From positions 2,480,001-2,544,000 of the forward strand of contig NZ_CP068439.1 of the NCBI RefSeq assembly GCF_016757735.1: a stretch of 64,000 nt of DNA, read 5' to 3'. The position numbers and the translations under genes were made by a program. The notes below the pieces were generated by a model. The model saw only the letters and a list, made by a program, of their open reading frames with translations, ran no database searches and was not told where the DNA came from. This stretch comes from Aequorivita iocasae. GTDB taxonomy: Bacteria; Bacteroidota; Bacteroidia; Flavobacteriales; Flavobacteriaceae. Position 1 is the stretch's first letter; each line of letters starts with the position of its first letter. This document shows, piece after piece, positions 17,436 to 25,822 of this stretch.

Positions 17436-18041
17436 ATGTACAATTCTTTTCTTAAACCTCTTTTCGATTTTATATTCGCCGTTTTAATTTTATTGATTCT
17501 AAGTCCAATATTTTTATTGGTTTGGCTATGCTTAACAATAGTAAACAACGGAAAATCTTTTTTTTATCAACGACGCCCAGGCAAAGGAGAAAAAATCTTT
17601 ACTATCGTCAAGTTTAAAACAATGACCGACAGTAGGGCCAGTAGCGGTAAATTACTGCCCGACGCACAACGCCTTACAGCTATAGGCAGTTTTGTACGCA
17701 AAACCTCCTTAGATGAACTGCCCCAATTACTAAACGTTTTAAAAGGCGATATGAGCTTCGTGGGGCCAAGGCCGTTATTGCCCGAATACTTACCTTTATA
17801 CAATGACAGGCAAAGAAAGCGGCATAACGTAAAACCTGGAATTACCGGCTTGGCTCAAGTAAATGGCCGCAATGCCATCAGTTGGGAACAGAAGTTTGAA
17901 TATGACATTTGGTATGTAGAAAACCAAAGCTTTGCGTTAGATTTGAAAATTCTTTTTAAAACTGTACAAAAGGTATTTAAAAGTGAAGGGATTGCGCAGG
18001 AGGGGCAGGTTACTGCGGAGCGGTTTACAGGGACAAAATAG
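17436..18041 (+). CDS. Initiating sugar transferase (PglC/WcaJ-type phosphoglycosyltransferase)
   Basis: A 201-residue monotopic phosphoglycosyl transferase that places the first sugar phosphate on undecaprenyl phosphate. Visible features: one N-terminal membrane helix (about residues 9-32), [53 protein letters not shown] (the catalytic DE pair and the GPRPL motif) and [12 protein letters not shown]. The small size matches the PglC class rather than full-length WcaJ. It is adjacent to a PglD-like acetyltransferase, a pairing typical of bacillosamine-type sugars. Confidence 0.93.
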   Translation: MYNSFLKPLFDFIFAVLILLILSPIFLLVWLCLTIVNNGKSFFYQRRPGKGEKIFTIVKFKTMTDSRASSGKLLPDAQRLTAIGSFVRKTSLDELPQLLNVLKGDMSFVGPRPLLPEYLPLYNDRQRKRHNVKPGITGLAQVNGRNAISWEQKFEYDIWYVENQSFALDLKILFKTVQKVFKSEGIAQEGQVTAERFTGTK

Positions 18042-18104
18042 CTTTAGGCTATAAGCTTTAGGTTTTAGGCAGAAGGGAAGGTGTAATTATAAAATATTTA
18101 AAGG

Positions 18105-18701
18105 ATGATATTATTTGGCGCCAGTGGGCATTGTAAATCGGTTATTGATATTGCAGAATCAATAGGAGAGCGTATTAGCGTGGTTTATGATGATAATCCA
18201 AAAGCAGCGGCTGTGTGCCATATTCCTGTCAAGAAATATATGGATGGAACCGACGGTACTGACGAATCTTGGATAATTAGCATTGGGAACAATAGAATTC
18301 GAAAGAAAGTAAAGGAAAAACTGCAATGTGATTTTGGGCTACTTAAACATAAAACAGCCACAGTTTCTAAATGGTCAACGATAGGTGAGGGAACTGTGAT
18401 CATGGCGCAGGTAGTTATCAATTCATGTACTTCGATAGGGGAGCATTGCATCATCAACTCTGCTGCCGTTATTGAACACGATTGTCAGATAGAAAACTTT
18501 GTACATATTTCCCCCAATGCCAGTTTGGCTGGTGGCGTTACCGTTGGCGAGGGTACGCATATTGGAATTGGCGCCTGTGTGCTGCCGGAAATCAAAATAG
18601 GAAAATGGGCTACTATTGGAGCTGGAGCGGTGATAATAAAAGATGTTCCCGATGGGGCAGTTGTTGTGGGAAATCCTGGAAGGGTTATCCATGATCAATA
18701 A
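18105..18701 (+). CDS. PglD-like sugar O/N-acetyltransferase
   Basis: A 198-residue protein with an N-terminal Rossmann-like NDP-sugar-binding portion (ILFGASGHCKSVIDIAE, GASGHCKSV at residues 4-12) and a C-terminal left-handed beta-helix of hexapeptide repeats (VIMAQVVINSCTSIGEHCIINSAAVIEHDC ... GTHIGIGACVLPEIKIGKWATIGAGAVI). The conserved His of EHDC is the expected catalytic base. PglD family members acetylate UDP-4-amino sugars. Being next to the initiating transferase, it may prepare the first sugar of the repeat. An aminotransferase and dehydratase to make that amino sugar are not in the window. Confidence 0.85.
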   Translation: MILFGASGHCKSVIDIAESIGERISVVYDDNPKAAAVCHIPVKKYMDGTDGTDESWIISIGNNRIRKKVKEKLQCDFGLLKHKTATVSKWSTIGEGTVIMAQVVINSCTSIGEHCIINSAAVIEHDCQIENFVHISPNASLAGGVTVGEGTHIGIGACVLPEIKIGKWATIGAGAVIIKDVPDGAVVVGNPGRVIHDQ

Positions 18702-19069
18702 ACAATTTGTCTGGGCCGTCTATTTTCAATGCTCTTAAATAGGACAGGAATTGTCCTGCTTGAACCGATTTGTGATATCCAATCCACTAAATGCATCACA
18801 TCTAAATCCTCTAGCATTTTACAAATGCATCAATTACCCAATTGAATACTTTCCCCATCCCAACAAACAACCATTTATCCAAATCTACAAAGGGTACAAA
18901 GCAAACCGATATAAACAACAAATGAGTCTCCCTTAAAGCCTTAAATATAATTTATTTATTTTTTTTTAAATTAGAACCGTTTAAAACCATACCTCTTAGT
19001 TTCATAACCAACCAACCAACCAACCAACCCACCAACCAACCCAACCAACCTAACCAACCCAACTCAACA
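18702..19069. other. Intergenic region with AACC microsatellite
   Basis: A 368-base AT-rich gap. A 61-codon frame at 18751-18936 has no recognisable features and poor composition and is not annotated. The last 65 bases are the tetranucleotide repeat described separately. Confidence 0.6.
19005..19063. repeat. AACC tetranucleotide microsatellite directly upstream of a start codon
   Basis: About 13 copies of a ccaa/aacc tetranucleotide with a few single-base interruptions end seven bases before the ATG at 19070 of a T9SS surface protein. In such a position length changes by strand slippage could alter mRNA leader length or expression. Confidence 0.85.
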
Positions 19070-20479
19070 ATGAGAATTCCTTTACCCTCCTACCTAAAAC
19101 TCTTTCTATTTGTTTTTTTGTTTTTTCAATTGTTATGGGGATATTCCCAAACAGTAACTAAACTATTTGACTTTAATGCTGTGAACGGAAAAAGGGCCTA
19201 TGGCGACCTGATAAGTGATAACACCTTTTTTTATGGTACTACCACTGAAGGGGGAACACATGAAAAAGGGGTTGTATTTAAAATAAAGGTTGACGGCACC
19301 GATTTTATGAAGCTACACGATTTTAATGATACCGATGGAGCAAAACCTTATGATGGTTTAACCCAAATTGGGGCTGAGCTCTTTGGGGTTACGCTTCGTG
19401 GTGGTCCAGACAATGAAGGTGTTATTTTTAGGTTGAATACCAATGGTTCCAATTATACCATTTTAAATCATTTTTCGGGTAATGCAGGCGGTTCCCTACC
19501 CAACGGAACGCTGTATTTTGACGGCACTTTTCTTTATGGCACTACCTATTCCGGAGGCTCAAATGCTGGTGGAGGCACCATTTATAAGCTAAAACCCGAC
19601 GGCTCCAATTTTACGACCATCCACAGTTTCAGCGGGAGCAATCCTATAAACGGGGCGCAGCCACAAGGTGAATTGATCTTTGATGGCATCTATTTTTATG
19701 GAGTAACTTTTAATGGGGGTACAAATAGCAAAGGGATAGTCTATAAAATCAAACCCGATGGCACCGATTTTACGAAACTGTTGGATCTTATTGGGAACAA
19801 TGGCGTTAATAATGTGGAACCAAGTGCGCTTTTATTGCACAATGGCTTTTTATACGGATGTGGCTTTTTGGGAGGGGCCAACGAAAATGGATTTATTTAT
19901 AGGATTAGTACCCAAGGTACCGATTATATGATATTGCATGATTTTGATATTTCCTCCGGCATAAAACCGCACTGTAAGCTAACTTTTGTAAACGAATATC
20001 TATATGGCACTACAACTGCGGGGGGGCTGACTGGGGGTGGTGTACTTTTTAAAATTAAACCGGACGGCTCAGATTATACCGTACTTTATAATTTTGGTAC
20101 AGAAAGCGGGTATAATTGTTGGAGCTCCCTGCTTTATCGAGGTAATCATCTATATGGTATTACCGCAAGCGGCGGTAGCAATAACGATAATGGCACTATT
20201 TTTCAATTGGATGATGGCCTGCCGCTTGCGGTTCCAAATTTTGACAAAAGCGTTACTATATCCTTGTATCCAAATCCCGTAAAGGACATTTTGCATATAA
20301 GCTTACCGGAAAACAAAGAGACCAAAGTAAAACTATATGAAGCAAGGGGAAGGTTGCTTTTGGAACAGACCATATACAATAGTGCCCTGTTAGATATAGG
20401 AAATTTTAAAACTGGGGTATATATAATTGAGGTAGGGAATAAAGCCTATAAAGTGCTTAAGCAAGGCGGTGGGTTTTAA
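19070..20479 (+). CDS. GloVer-repeat secreted protein with T9SS sorting domain
   Basis: A 469-residue exported protein: signal peptide (about residues 1-26, ending GYSQ), then about nine repeats of the choice-of-anchor tandem-repeat 'GloVer' type with the pattern LYGTT..GG....G.(I/V)(F/Y)K(I/L)..DG(S/T)(N/D)(F/Y)T.LH.F, likely forming a beta-propeller, and a C-terminal T9SS type A sorting domain (SLYPNPVKDILHI ... KVKLYEARGRLLLEQ ... GVYIIEVGNKAYKVLK). It should be surface-exposed or released. Binding function unknown. Confidence 0.88.
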   Translation: MRIPLPSYLKLFLFVFLFFQLLWGYSQTVTKLFDFNAVNGKRAYGDLISDNTFFYGTTTEGGTHEKGVVFKIKVDGTDFMKLHDFNDTDGAKPYDGLTQIGAELFGVTLRGGPDNEGVIFRLNTNGSNYTILNHFSGNAGGSLPNGTLYFDGTFLYGTTYSGGSNAGGGTIYKLKPDGSNFTTIHSFSGSNPINGAQPQGELIFDGIYFYGVTFNGGTNSKGIVYKIKPDGTDFTKLLDLIGNNGVNNVEPSALLLHNGFLYGCGFLGGANENGFIYRISTQGTDYMILHDFDISSGIKPHCKLTFVNEYLYGTTTAGGLTGGGVLFKIKPDGSDYTVLYNFGTESGYNCWSSLLYRGNHLYGITASGGSNNDNGTIFQLDDGLPLAVPNFDKSVTISLYPNPVKDILHISLPENKETKVKLYEARGRLLLEQTIYNSALLDIGNFKTGVYIIEVGNKAYKVLKQGGGF

Positions 20480-20790
20480 GCTAAAGTTAATCCCTGCAAC
20501 AATTAAAAGCTTCGCTGCGGAAACAAATATTGAATTTAGATGTAAATTGGATTAGGGAGAGCTATTACTATAAAAACTATCAAATTCTAAATCTTTTTAA
20601 ACTCAAGGGTATTTTCCCGGGGAGCGCTTTTATAAAGGGTGACCTTCTATACAGAGCATTTGTAATGCGAATAACCACCAATATCTAACTTTCACTTCAC
20701 ATCGCTGGTGCGGTTGTTCCGCCCAGGTCCTCCGTAACGATAAGCCTATAAACATTGAAGCATAAGCGAAATGCTAACGAACTAAAAATC
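20480..20790. other. Intergenic region without recognised features
   Basis: A 311-base convergent gap between the GloVer protein gene and the sigma-like gene. I see no convincing hairpin terminator, RNA gene or coding frame. A short minus-strand stretch (about 20705-20745) has protein-like codon content but no start, stop arrangement or family. Confidence 0.5.
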
Positions 20791-21570
20791 CTAACTGTTT
20801 AAGTCCGGAGAATACCTATTAATTAAACTTAGATGCAATGCTTTTTTGGCGGTCTTTAAAAGTTCTTCCACTTCAGTAGCTGTGGTATTTCGTATTTTGG
20901 CAATTTCTTCCAGTTCCAGATGCTGGTTTGTATACAATTCAAAAACATTTTGTGATGCCAAGGGTAAATTATGCAACACCATGTTGATGTGATTTTGAAT
21001 TGCTTCCTCACTAATATCTTCATCTATTTTCTCAAACAAACCCTTCTCATTGTCCTCTATAAAAACTTCATTCAAATTATAAACATTATGGTTATACCAC
21101 ATATCATCAAGTTCTTCAATCATCAGTAAATCACCACCGCCGTCTGTACTGTATTTTTCCTGCATTTCATCCCACTCAGCTTTGGAATAGGAGTCAATAT
21201 TTTTAAGAAAAAAATCATCGTACTCCTCATCTACGATAGTCTCTTCCAAAAGTTCATTGGTTTTTTTGAACAACCATAGATAGAAATATTTTTCATGTGC
21301 AACCTCTTCAATATTATCGTAGATTTCAATAAATAATTGATCGATAAAGTCATCCGCTTTATACTTGCCTTTGGAAAATTTTCCTTTTTTTATTGCGCTA
21401 TTCAATCTTTCATTTATGTATTGCCTTATTTGGGGCATTATTTTTAATACCAATTCATTAAAAGACGCTTGTTTGCCTTCTTTTTTTAATTGAATAAGAT
21501 CCGTAAAAGTATTGGTTACCAATAAACGGAACTCTTTTTTACTTTGGAAATAGGAAGTATTGGGTTTCAT
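20791..21570 (-). CDS. Sigma-70-like / RNA-polymerase sigma-type DNA-binding protein
   Basis: A 259-residue acidic protein. Its C-terminal about 60 residues (LPLASQNVFELYTNQHLELEEIAKIRNTTATEVEELLKTAKKALHLSLI) look like a sigma region 4 helix-turn-helix, and the N-terminal part (FNELVLKIMPQIRQYINERLNSAIKKG..KADDFIDQLFIEIYDNI) resembles a diverged region 2. The middle is unusually acidic. I chose ATG 21570 (MKPNTSYF); an in-frame ATG at 21633 would add 21 residues. It may be a diverged sigma factor or anti-sigma partner. It is divergent from the DUF7662-like gene. Confidence 0.5.
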   Translation of the reverse strand: MKPNTSYFQSKKEFRLLVTNTFTDLIQLKKEGKQASFNELVLKIMPQIRQYINERLNSAIKKGKFSKGKYKADDFIDQLFIEIYDNIEEVAHEKYFYLWLFKKTNELLEETIVDEEYDDFFLKNIDSYSKAEWDEMQEKYSTDGGGDLLMIEELDDMWYNHNVYNLNEVFIEDNEKGLFEKIDEDISEEAIQNHINMVLHNLPLASQNVFELYTNQHLELEEIAKIRNTTATEVEELLKTAKKALHLSLINRYSPDLNS

Positions 21571-21717
21571 AATTTCTGTTCTTAAATTTTGAATACTAAA
21601 GATAGGCTCATATCGTTGGAGATAAAATGACATATATCAGTAATAATGACGCGTCCGGAATAAAGGCTAAACAAATTATTGGCTTAGCACCCCTAGGTGA
21701 CCTTCTTTTAAAGTGCT

Positions 21718-21924
21718 ATGAGTAAATACAATCCACTTTGGGAATTTGTTCAAGAGAATGGCAACCCACAAATAAAATTAACTTTTGATGAAATACACAG
21801 AATCATAGGAATTGGGATAGACCATTCATTTTTGAATTACAAAAAGGAATTGACCCAATATGGTTACCAAGTAGGAAAAATATCCCTTAAAGATAAAACA
21901 GTGATTTTTAATAAAATAAACTAA
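21718..21924 (+). CDS. Small DUF7662-like protein
   Basis: A 68-residue protein of the pattern YNPLWEFVQ...IKLTFDEIHRIIG......ALNYKKE(W).....YQVGKISLKDKTVIFNK (paraphrased from the sequence). The order YDPL..., L(T)F.EIE.IIG, and a final G..V..VDL....V.F.K matches the small DUF7662 family, which is frequent in mobile or defence-associated DNA. Function unknown. It is followed by a clear hairpin terminator at 22038-22062. Confidence 0.6.
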   Translation: MSKYNPLWEFVQENGNPQIKLTFDEIHRIIGIGIDHSFLNYKKELTQYGYQVGKISLKDKTVIFNKIN

Positions 21925-22037
21925 TAAAAACAAAAACAATTCCCCAACTATCAGTTCACACTTCCACCAATTAAATATTCAACTTTCTGACAATTCTAGG
22001 ACAAAATGTGAAAAACTGACCACTGAACACTATCAAA

Positions 22038-22062
22038 AAAACCCTCCAAAAAAGAGGGTTTT
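22038..22062. terminator. Bidirectional hairpin terminator
   Basis: A 9-bp perfect stem AAAACCCTC / GAGGGTTTT with a 7-base loop and A/T flanks on both sides lies between the convergent ends of the DUF7662-like gene (plus) and the small membrane protein gene (minus). It should terminate both transcripts. Confidence 0.8.
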
Positions 22063-22073
22063 CACACCAAATT

Positions 22074-22253
22074 TTATTCCTCATTAAGCTTTTTAATCCG
22101 TCTATCTACCCATTTTAAAAATACAGTAACAAAAAAACTGCTTAAGGTTCCAATAATGGCCATACATACGGTCACTATAATATCATCAATGGGTAGATTT
22201 GGTAAAATCCCGAAAACTATTCCGCCAATAATTCCTACTCTATAAGTGTCCAT
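22074..22253 (-). CDS. Small membrane protein, holin-like
   Basis: A 59-residue protein starting MDTYRVGIIGGIVFGIL with two hydrophobic segments (about residues 7-20 and 25-47) and a positively charged tail (KWVDRRIKKLNEE). This layout resembles small phage holins, but no specific family is recognised. The start is the ATG at 22253, which lies 11 bases downstream of the stop of the preceding minus-strand gene; a longer frame overlapping that gene was rejected. Last gene of a four-gene minus-strand cassette. Confidence 0.6.
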   Translation of the reverse strand: MDTYRVGIIGGIVFGILPNLPIDDIIVTVCMAIIGTLSSFFVTVFLKWVDRRIKKLNEE

Positions 22254-22263
22254 AATTCCTGGC

Positions 22264-22548
22264 TTATCGGTCGGGATCAAGCAATGGGTTCCTTTCAGGT
22301 ATGGCAGTCGGGCCAAAGGGCTCGTGGTTGTCTTCCCAGTCATCCTCATCCCGGATTACAGCCTGACAGATTACGGTCGCAACCATTCCGGCAACCATAA
22401 CATAGCCCGCCAGTTTTATAACGGGAGCGGGGAGAAGCCCTGGGGCAGCTAATATGCTAACTCCCAACGAAGTCAATGCCATTCCCACATTTCTGATAAA
22501 ACGGAAAAATTTCGGTGTTGGTTGTTCCAATCGTTCAAAAAAATTCAT
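22264..22548 (-). CDS. Small two-helix membrane protein
   Basis: A 94-residue protein with two hydrophobic helices (about residues 22-42, VGMALTSLGVSILAAPGLL, and 46-64, IKLAGYVMVAGMVATVICQAV), then an acidic soluble tail (RDEDDWEDNHEPF...). Similar small proteins accompany DUF5675 genes in Bacteroidota, but I know no function. Topology would fit a holin or spanin-like role, by inference from its neighbours only. Confidence 0.6.
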   Translation of the reverse strand: MNFFERLEQPTPKFFRFIRNVGMALTSLGVSILAAPGLLPAPVIKLAGYVMVAGMVATVICQAVIRDEDDWEDNHEPFGPTAIPERNPLLDPDR

Positions 22549-22618
22549 GAGTTTAGTTTTTCAATGTTATATGATAAATCCGCCCACCCACCCTTTTTAT
22601 TAATTGTTTAACCATTGG

Positions 22619-23029
22619 TCAGCGCCCCGAGAATTCGGAACAAATGGTCAAAAACAATGCTTCATGCGCTTCCCGAAAGGCCTCTATCCGCAGTAACACC
22701 CTGTTCAATGCATTTTGCGATCCCAGACCTTTACCCAATCCTGTCAATTGGGACATAGGAGCAATGACACCCCCCAAATCTTCGCTCCCTTCAGTTAAGG
22801 GTCTGATTAGAATTCCTTTTCTCCCATATACATTTTTCAACAATAAATGATGCCTGTATTCCGGTGAATAAAAAGTCTCCATTTCATAGGTGCCATCGGG
22901 AATACATGAATTCCCGCTATCATTTGGCAACCAAGGAAGCTCAAGACAAAAACATAAAAATTGGCCTTTGTGGAATAAAGCTCCGTGGCTTGCCATTTTA
23001 TAATGGGTGCGGTGCAGATAAAAGTCCAT
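22619..23029 (-). CDS. DUF5675 family protein
   Basis: A 136-residue protein of the DUF5675 family: LCFCLELPWLPNDSGNSCIPDGTYEME near the N-terminus, a HHLLLKNVYGRKGILI(R) strand, GGVIAPMSQLTGLGKG and a helical C-terminus. The family is common in phage-derived and gliding-bacterium genomes and is sometimes found where an endolysin would be expected, yet no activity is established to my knowledge. Located eleven bases downstream of the 252-residue conserved hypothetical, so cotranscribed. Confidence 0.82.
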   Translation of the reverse strand: MDFYLHRTHYKMASHGALFHKGQFLCFCLELPWLPNDSGNSCIPDGTYEMETFYSPEYRHHLLLKNVYGRKGILIRPLTEGSEDLGGVIAPMSQLTGLGKGLGSQNALNRVLLRIEAFREAHEALFLTICSEFSGR

Positions 23030-23039
23030 CTTGAAATTT

Positions 23040-23798
23040 TTACGGCAATTGATCTACACCTACAATCGCTAGGGCATTGAACGAACCATTCCTCAAGGAA
23101 TACATTTCACCGTTCACCTCTTGAAAGAAACTTACCCCTATCACCTGTATTATAGGTAGGGTAGTGCCGGCGGTCACACTGGAAGTCAAATTAATAGCTG
23201 GCTGCAATTGCTGATCCCACGGTAGTATTGCCGAAAGTTCATGGTCCTCCTCAAAAGTTACGCCCGCAAAGTCCAGGGCACATATACCAGCCGCCAATTG
23301 AATATGGGTAGTTCCTCGTGGGGCATCAATGGTTTCAATGGGTACAAATGCGTCAATCGCAACATCCAAGGTGCCCGTTGCCCGATCAAAAGTAGGGGTG
23401 TACCCATTAAAAAACACGGTGTTCAGTTTTCCCTTAAGGTTAAAATCAAACCCGGTCAATAAGCTCATGTCGCCATCTTGGACGGTGCGTTTCCCCCTGT
23501 CGTTCAACTGATCCGATTTAACGATTGCCATTAATTGTTTAACCAATCGCGAAGTCAGCCTATTGTCACTTGCCTGTCGCAGTAACAAGCGTTCAGCTTT
23601 CCGTATCAATTGCCCTCCCTTTCCGGCGGTACCAAATTCCATCCCATTTTCACGGGTACGTTGAAAGGCAGGATCCGTTTCAATGCGTTTTTTGTCAATT
23701 CCGCCTTTTTCACGGACCATATATCCGTCTTGCGTTTTGTAAAAGGTATAATCTCCTATTGTACCTTTAAATTTTACAATTCCTTTCTGTTTTGCCAT
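23040..23798 (-). CDS. Conserved hypothetical protein, first gene of DUF5675 cassette
   Basis: A 252-residue protein. The first 45 residues (MAKQKGIVKFKGTIGDYTFYKTQDGYMVREKGG, quoted here only as the opening FKGTIGDYTFYKTQDGYMVR) are basic and typical of a family seen beside DUF5675 in Bacteroidota; the middle is helical and basic (KAERLLLRQASDNRLTSRLVKQL), and the C-terminal half is predicted beta-rich (SVTAGTTLPIIQVIGVSF). No signal peptide. It could be a structural protein of a phage-derived particle; this is inference. Confidence 0.65.
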   Translation of the reverse strand: MAKQKGIVKFKGTIGDYTFYKTQDGYMVREKGGIDKKRIETDPAFQRTRENGMEFGTAGKGGQLIRKAERLLLRQASDNRLTSRLVKQLMAIVKSDQLNDRGKRTVQDGDMSLLTGFDFNLKGKLNTVFFNGYTPTFDRATGTLDVAIDAFVPIETIDAPRGTTHIQLAAGICALDFAGVTFEEDHELSAILPWDQQLQPAINLTSSVTAGTTLPIIQVIGVSFFQEVNGEMYSLRNGSFNALAIVGVDQLP

Positions 23799-24094
23799 AA
23801 TAACAAATTTTTAAGTTAAACATAGCACAAACCTACAACGCCAAAACGCCCATCCAATCTCGTAAAACACAGCTTTCACCATTTTGCAGAATGCTGCACA
23901 TCATTGCGTATATAGCCATAAATCAACACGTTCTGTATATAACTGCAGTACCTAAAATCCCAATCAATGCTGGTCTATTCAATTTTGTAGCGAAGCAAAA
24001 CAATTTATAAAAGATCTCCACTTTCAGCTGAACTTCCCATTTCCCGAATTAACAATTCCACAATCCAAAAATCCAACAATCCAACAATCCATCC

Positions 24095-24150
24095 AGAACG
24101 TCATTACGAAGAAGCGACCCAAGGAGCGACTGAAGTAATCTCTCGAGGTA
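24095..24150. repeat. REP-like GTCATTRCGA...AAGTAATCTC element
   Basis: The block from gaacgtcattacgaag to gaagtaatctctcgag resembles the widespread bacterial intergenic element of the form GTCATTGCGAggAGCGA...GAAGCAATCTC. It is bracketed by ATCCAAC-type repeats on both sides. Probably a mobile or former miniature element. Confidence 0.55.
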
Positions 24151-24421
24151 TGGGCACAATCATTATAACAAGTAGCTACCCAATATTTCAAACAATAACA
24201 ACTCAATGATCCACAATTCCAAAAATCCACAATTCCAAAAATCCAAAAATCCAAAATCCAATTGCTAATTGTTCATTGAAGTCAACTTTAATCAGGCACC
24301 AATACTAAAACGTGCTTCATAGCTATAACTATTTGTTCTTATTAAAGATATTGAAGACTGTTGTCGCAATCAACCCGTTTGTTTGTCGTATTTACACAGT
24401 AGACCAGGCACCAATTCCTCG

Positions 24422-24429
24422 TATCTTTG
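24422..24429 (+). promoter_or_regulatory. Putative -7 promoter box TATCTTTG
   Basis: TATCTTTG fits the TAnnTTTG consensus of Bacteroidota promoters and lies about 80 bases before the NTF2-like gene. A matching -33 TTTG is not at the expected spacing, so confidence is limited. Confidence 0.3.
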
Positions 24430-24511
24430 GAATAGGATAAATTATTGACCGCCATGGATATGTCCCTAAATTTAAAAATGAGACAGATTATAACACCCTA
24501 AAGAAATTAGT

Positions 24512-24880
24512 ATGACGGCAAAAGAAGATTTTTTACGCAAATTTAATGAGGCCTATGCGAAAAGTGATACCGATTTTTTGATTGCCCACGTTACCAATGA
24601 TATTGAATGGACGATTTATGGCGACAAGACAATTTCCGGTATCCAGGATTTTAAAACGGCAGTGGAGAAAATGAAAAGTCAAGCAAAGGTAGTTTTGAAG
24701 TTAGATCAGATAATCACCCACGGCAAAACCGCCGCCGTAAATGGAATGATAAAAATGACAGGGAACGGAAAAACTTCCACCTATGCCTTTGCGGATATAT
24801 ATATTTTAAGCGGCTTCAAAAACCCAAAAGTAAAACAAATGAAATCGTATTTAATTAAAATTGGGAACGATGAAAAATAA
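24512..24880 (+). CDS. NTF2-like / SnoaL-like domain protein
   Basis: A 122-residue protein with the SnoaL/NTF2-like cone fold signature: N-terminal helix (EDFLRKFNEAYAKSDTDFLIAHVTNDIEWTIYG), a GDKTISGIQDFKTAVEKM segment and beta strands ending KVKQMKSYLIKI. Family members bind small hydrophobic molecules or act as isomerases or hydrolases. It overlaps the start of the next VOC gene by eleven bases, so the two are translated together and may be a small metabolism or detoxification unit. Confidence 0.82.
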   Translation: MTAKEDFLRKFNEAYAKSDTDFLIAHVTNDIEWTIYGDKTISGIQDFKTAVEKMKSQAKVVLKLDQIITHGKTAAVNGMIKMTGNGKTSTYAFADIYILSGFKNPKVKQMKSYLIKIGNDEK

Positions 24881-25295
24881 AGTAAAAACCTTTTGGATAA
24901 ACCTTCCCGTAAACGATGTGAAAAAGTCAAAGGAATTCTTCAGGAAGCTGGGCTTTTCCGAAACGGAGCGCCAACCCCCAAATAACGAATACGCAGGCTT
25001 TTATTTGGATGAAAGGAAAACGGTACTGATGCTTTTTCCGAAGGAACGCTTTGCGCAATTTGCGGGCAACCCCATTTCCGATACCCATAAAGGCACGGAA
25101 GTATTTTTAAATATTGATGCTCCCACGCGGGAATATGTGGATGAATTTGCAACAATAGTGAAGGAAGCTGGCGGTACGGTATATGCAGCGCCTACCGGGG
25201 TTGATGGATGGATGTATCTAATGGGGTTTATAGACCTGGATGGCCACCGCTGGGGAATGCTTTATATGGATAATTCCAAAATGCCTTCGGAATAG
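24870..25295 (+). CDS. VOC family (glyoxalase/bleomycin-resistance fold) protein
   Basis: A 141-residue VOC protein with paired beta-alpha-beta-beta-beta modules: FWINLPVNDVKKSKEFFRKLGF at the start, a central LNIDAPTREYVDEFATIVKEAGG and DLDGHRWGMLYMD at the end. Members include dioxygenases, isomerases and resistance proteins, and the metal-binding residues vary, so the substrate is open. I chose ATG 24870, inside the upstream gene, giving MKNKVKTFW. Confidence 0.85.
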   Translation: MKNKVKTFWINLPVNDVKKSKEFFRKLGFSETERQPPNNEYAGFYLDERKTVLMLFPKERFAQFAGNPISDTHKGTEVFLNIDAPTREYVDEFATIVKEAGGTVYAAPTGVDGWMYLMGFIDLDGHRWGMLYMDNSKMPSE

Positions 25296-25340
25296 TATAT
25301 CATATTCTAACCAAACGAAATAAACAAAAAACCCTAAACC

Positions 25341-25745
25341 ATGAAACAACAAATTTTTATAAACCTTCCCGTAAGGGATTTGGACAAATCGAAAGCATTT
25401 TATGTGAGCCTAGGATTCACCATAAACCAACAGTTTTCAGATGAAACAGGGGCGTGTGTGGTGATTTCGGATACCATTTTTGTCATGCTGCTTACGCATG
25501 ATAAGTTCAAACAGTTCACCCCTAAGGAAATTGCCGATGCCCATAAAACCACCGAGGTCCTCAACGCCCTAAGTGTAGCGAGCAAAGAAAGGGTGGATGA
25601 ACTAATGGAACTGGCTCTCAACAATGGTGGTACCCCAAATGGTCAGACTCAGGAATATGACTTTATGTACGGCCGCGACTTTAACGACCCGGATGGCCAT
25701 ATTTGGGAACTGTTTTATATGGATATGGAGAAATTACCTAAATAA
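25341..25745 (+). CDS. VOC family protein
   Basis: A 134-residue VOC protein resembling its upstream neighbour: IFINLPVRDLDKSKAFYVSLGFTINQQFSDETGACVVIS, then KERVDELMELALNNGGTP, and DPDGHIWELFYMDMEKLPK at the end. The C-terminal DPDGHxWEL is the usual metal-ligand strand of this group (E near the end). Probably a paralogue of 24870-25295; 45 bases separate them. Confidence 0.86.
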   Translation: MKQQIFINLPVRDLDKSKAFYVSLGFTINQQFSDETGACVVISDTIFVMLLTHDKFKQFTPKEIADAHKTTEVLNALSVASKERVDELMELALNNGGTPNGQTQEYDFMYGRDFNDPDGHIWELFYMDMEKLPK

Positions 25746-25822
25746 TGCCGAGGGCAATATGTTCGGCATCCATTCCATGGAGGAAGAGCAAGGACAATAC
25801 ATTTTTCAATAGCGAAAAGGAA

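Larger units (their letters stand above)
23799..24511. other. Intergenic region rich in dispersed repeats
   Basis: A 713-base gap without a convincing gene. It holds ATCCAACA/ATCCAAAA heptad-octad repeats (about 24046-24094 and 24208-24260), a REP-like element (24095-24150), and a TATCTTTG -7 box at 24422-24429 ahead of the NTF2-like gene. Confidence 0.6.

Noticed and set aside
18751-18936. 61-codon plus-strand frame before the GloVer gene
   Set aside because: No domain, unusual composition, and no expected operon context.
24024-24254. Minus-strand 76-codon frame in the repeat-rich gap
   Set aside because: Mostly translation of ATCCAAC-type units and the REP-like element.
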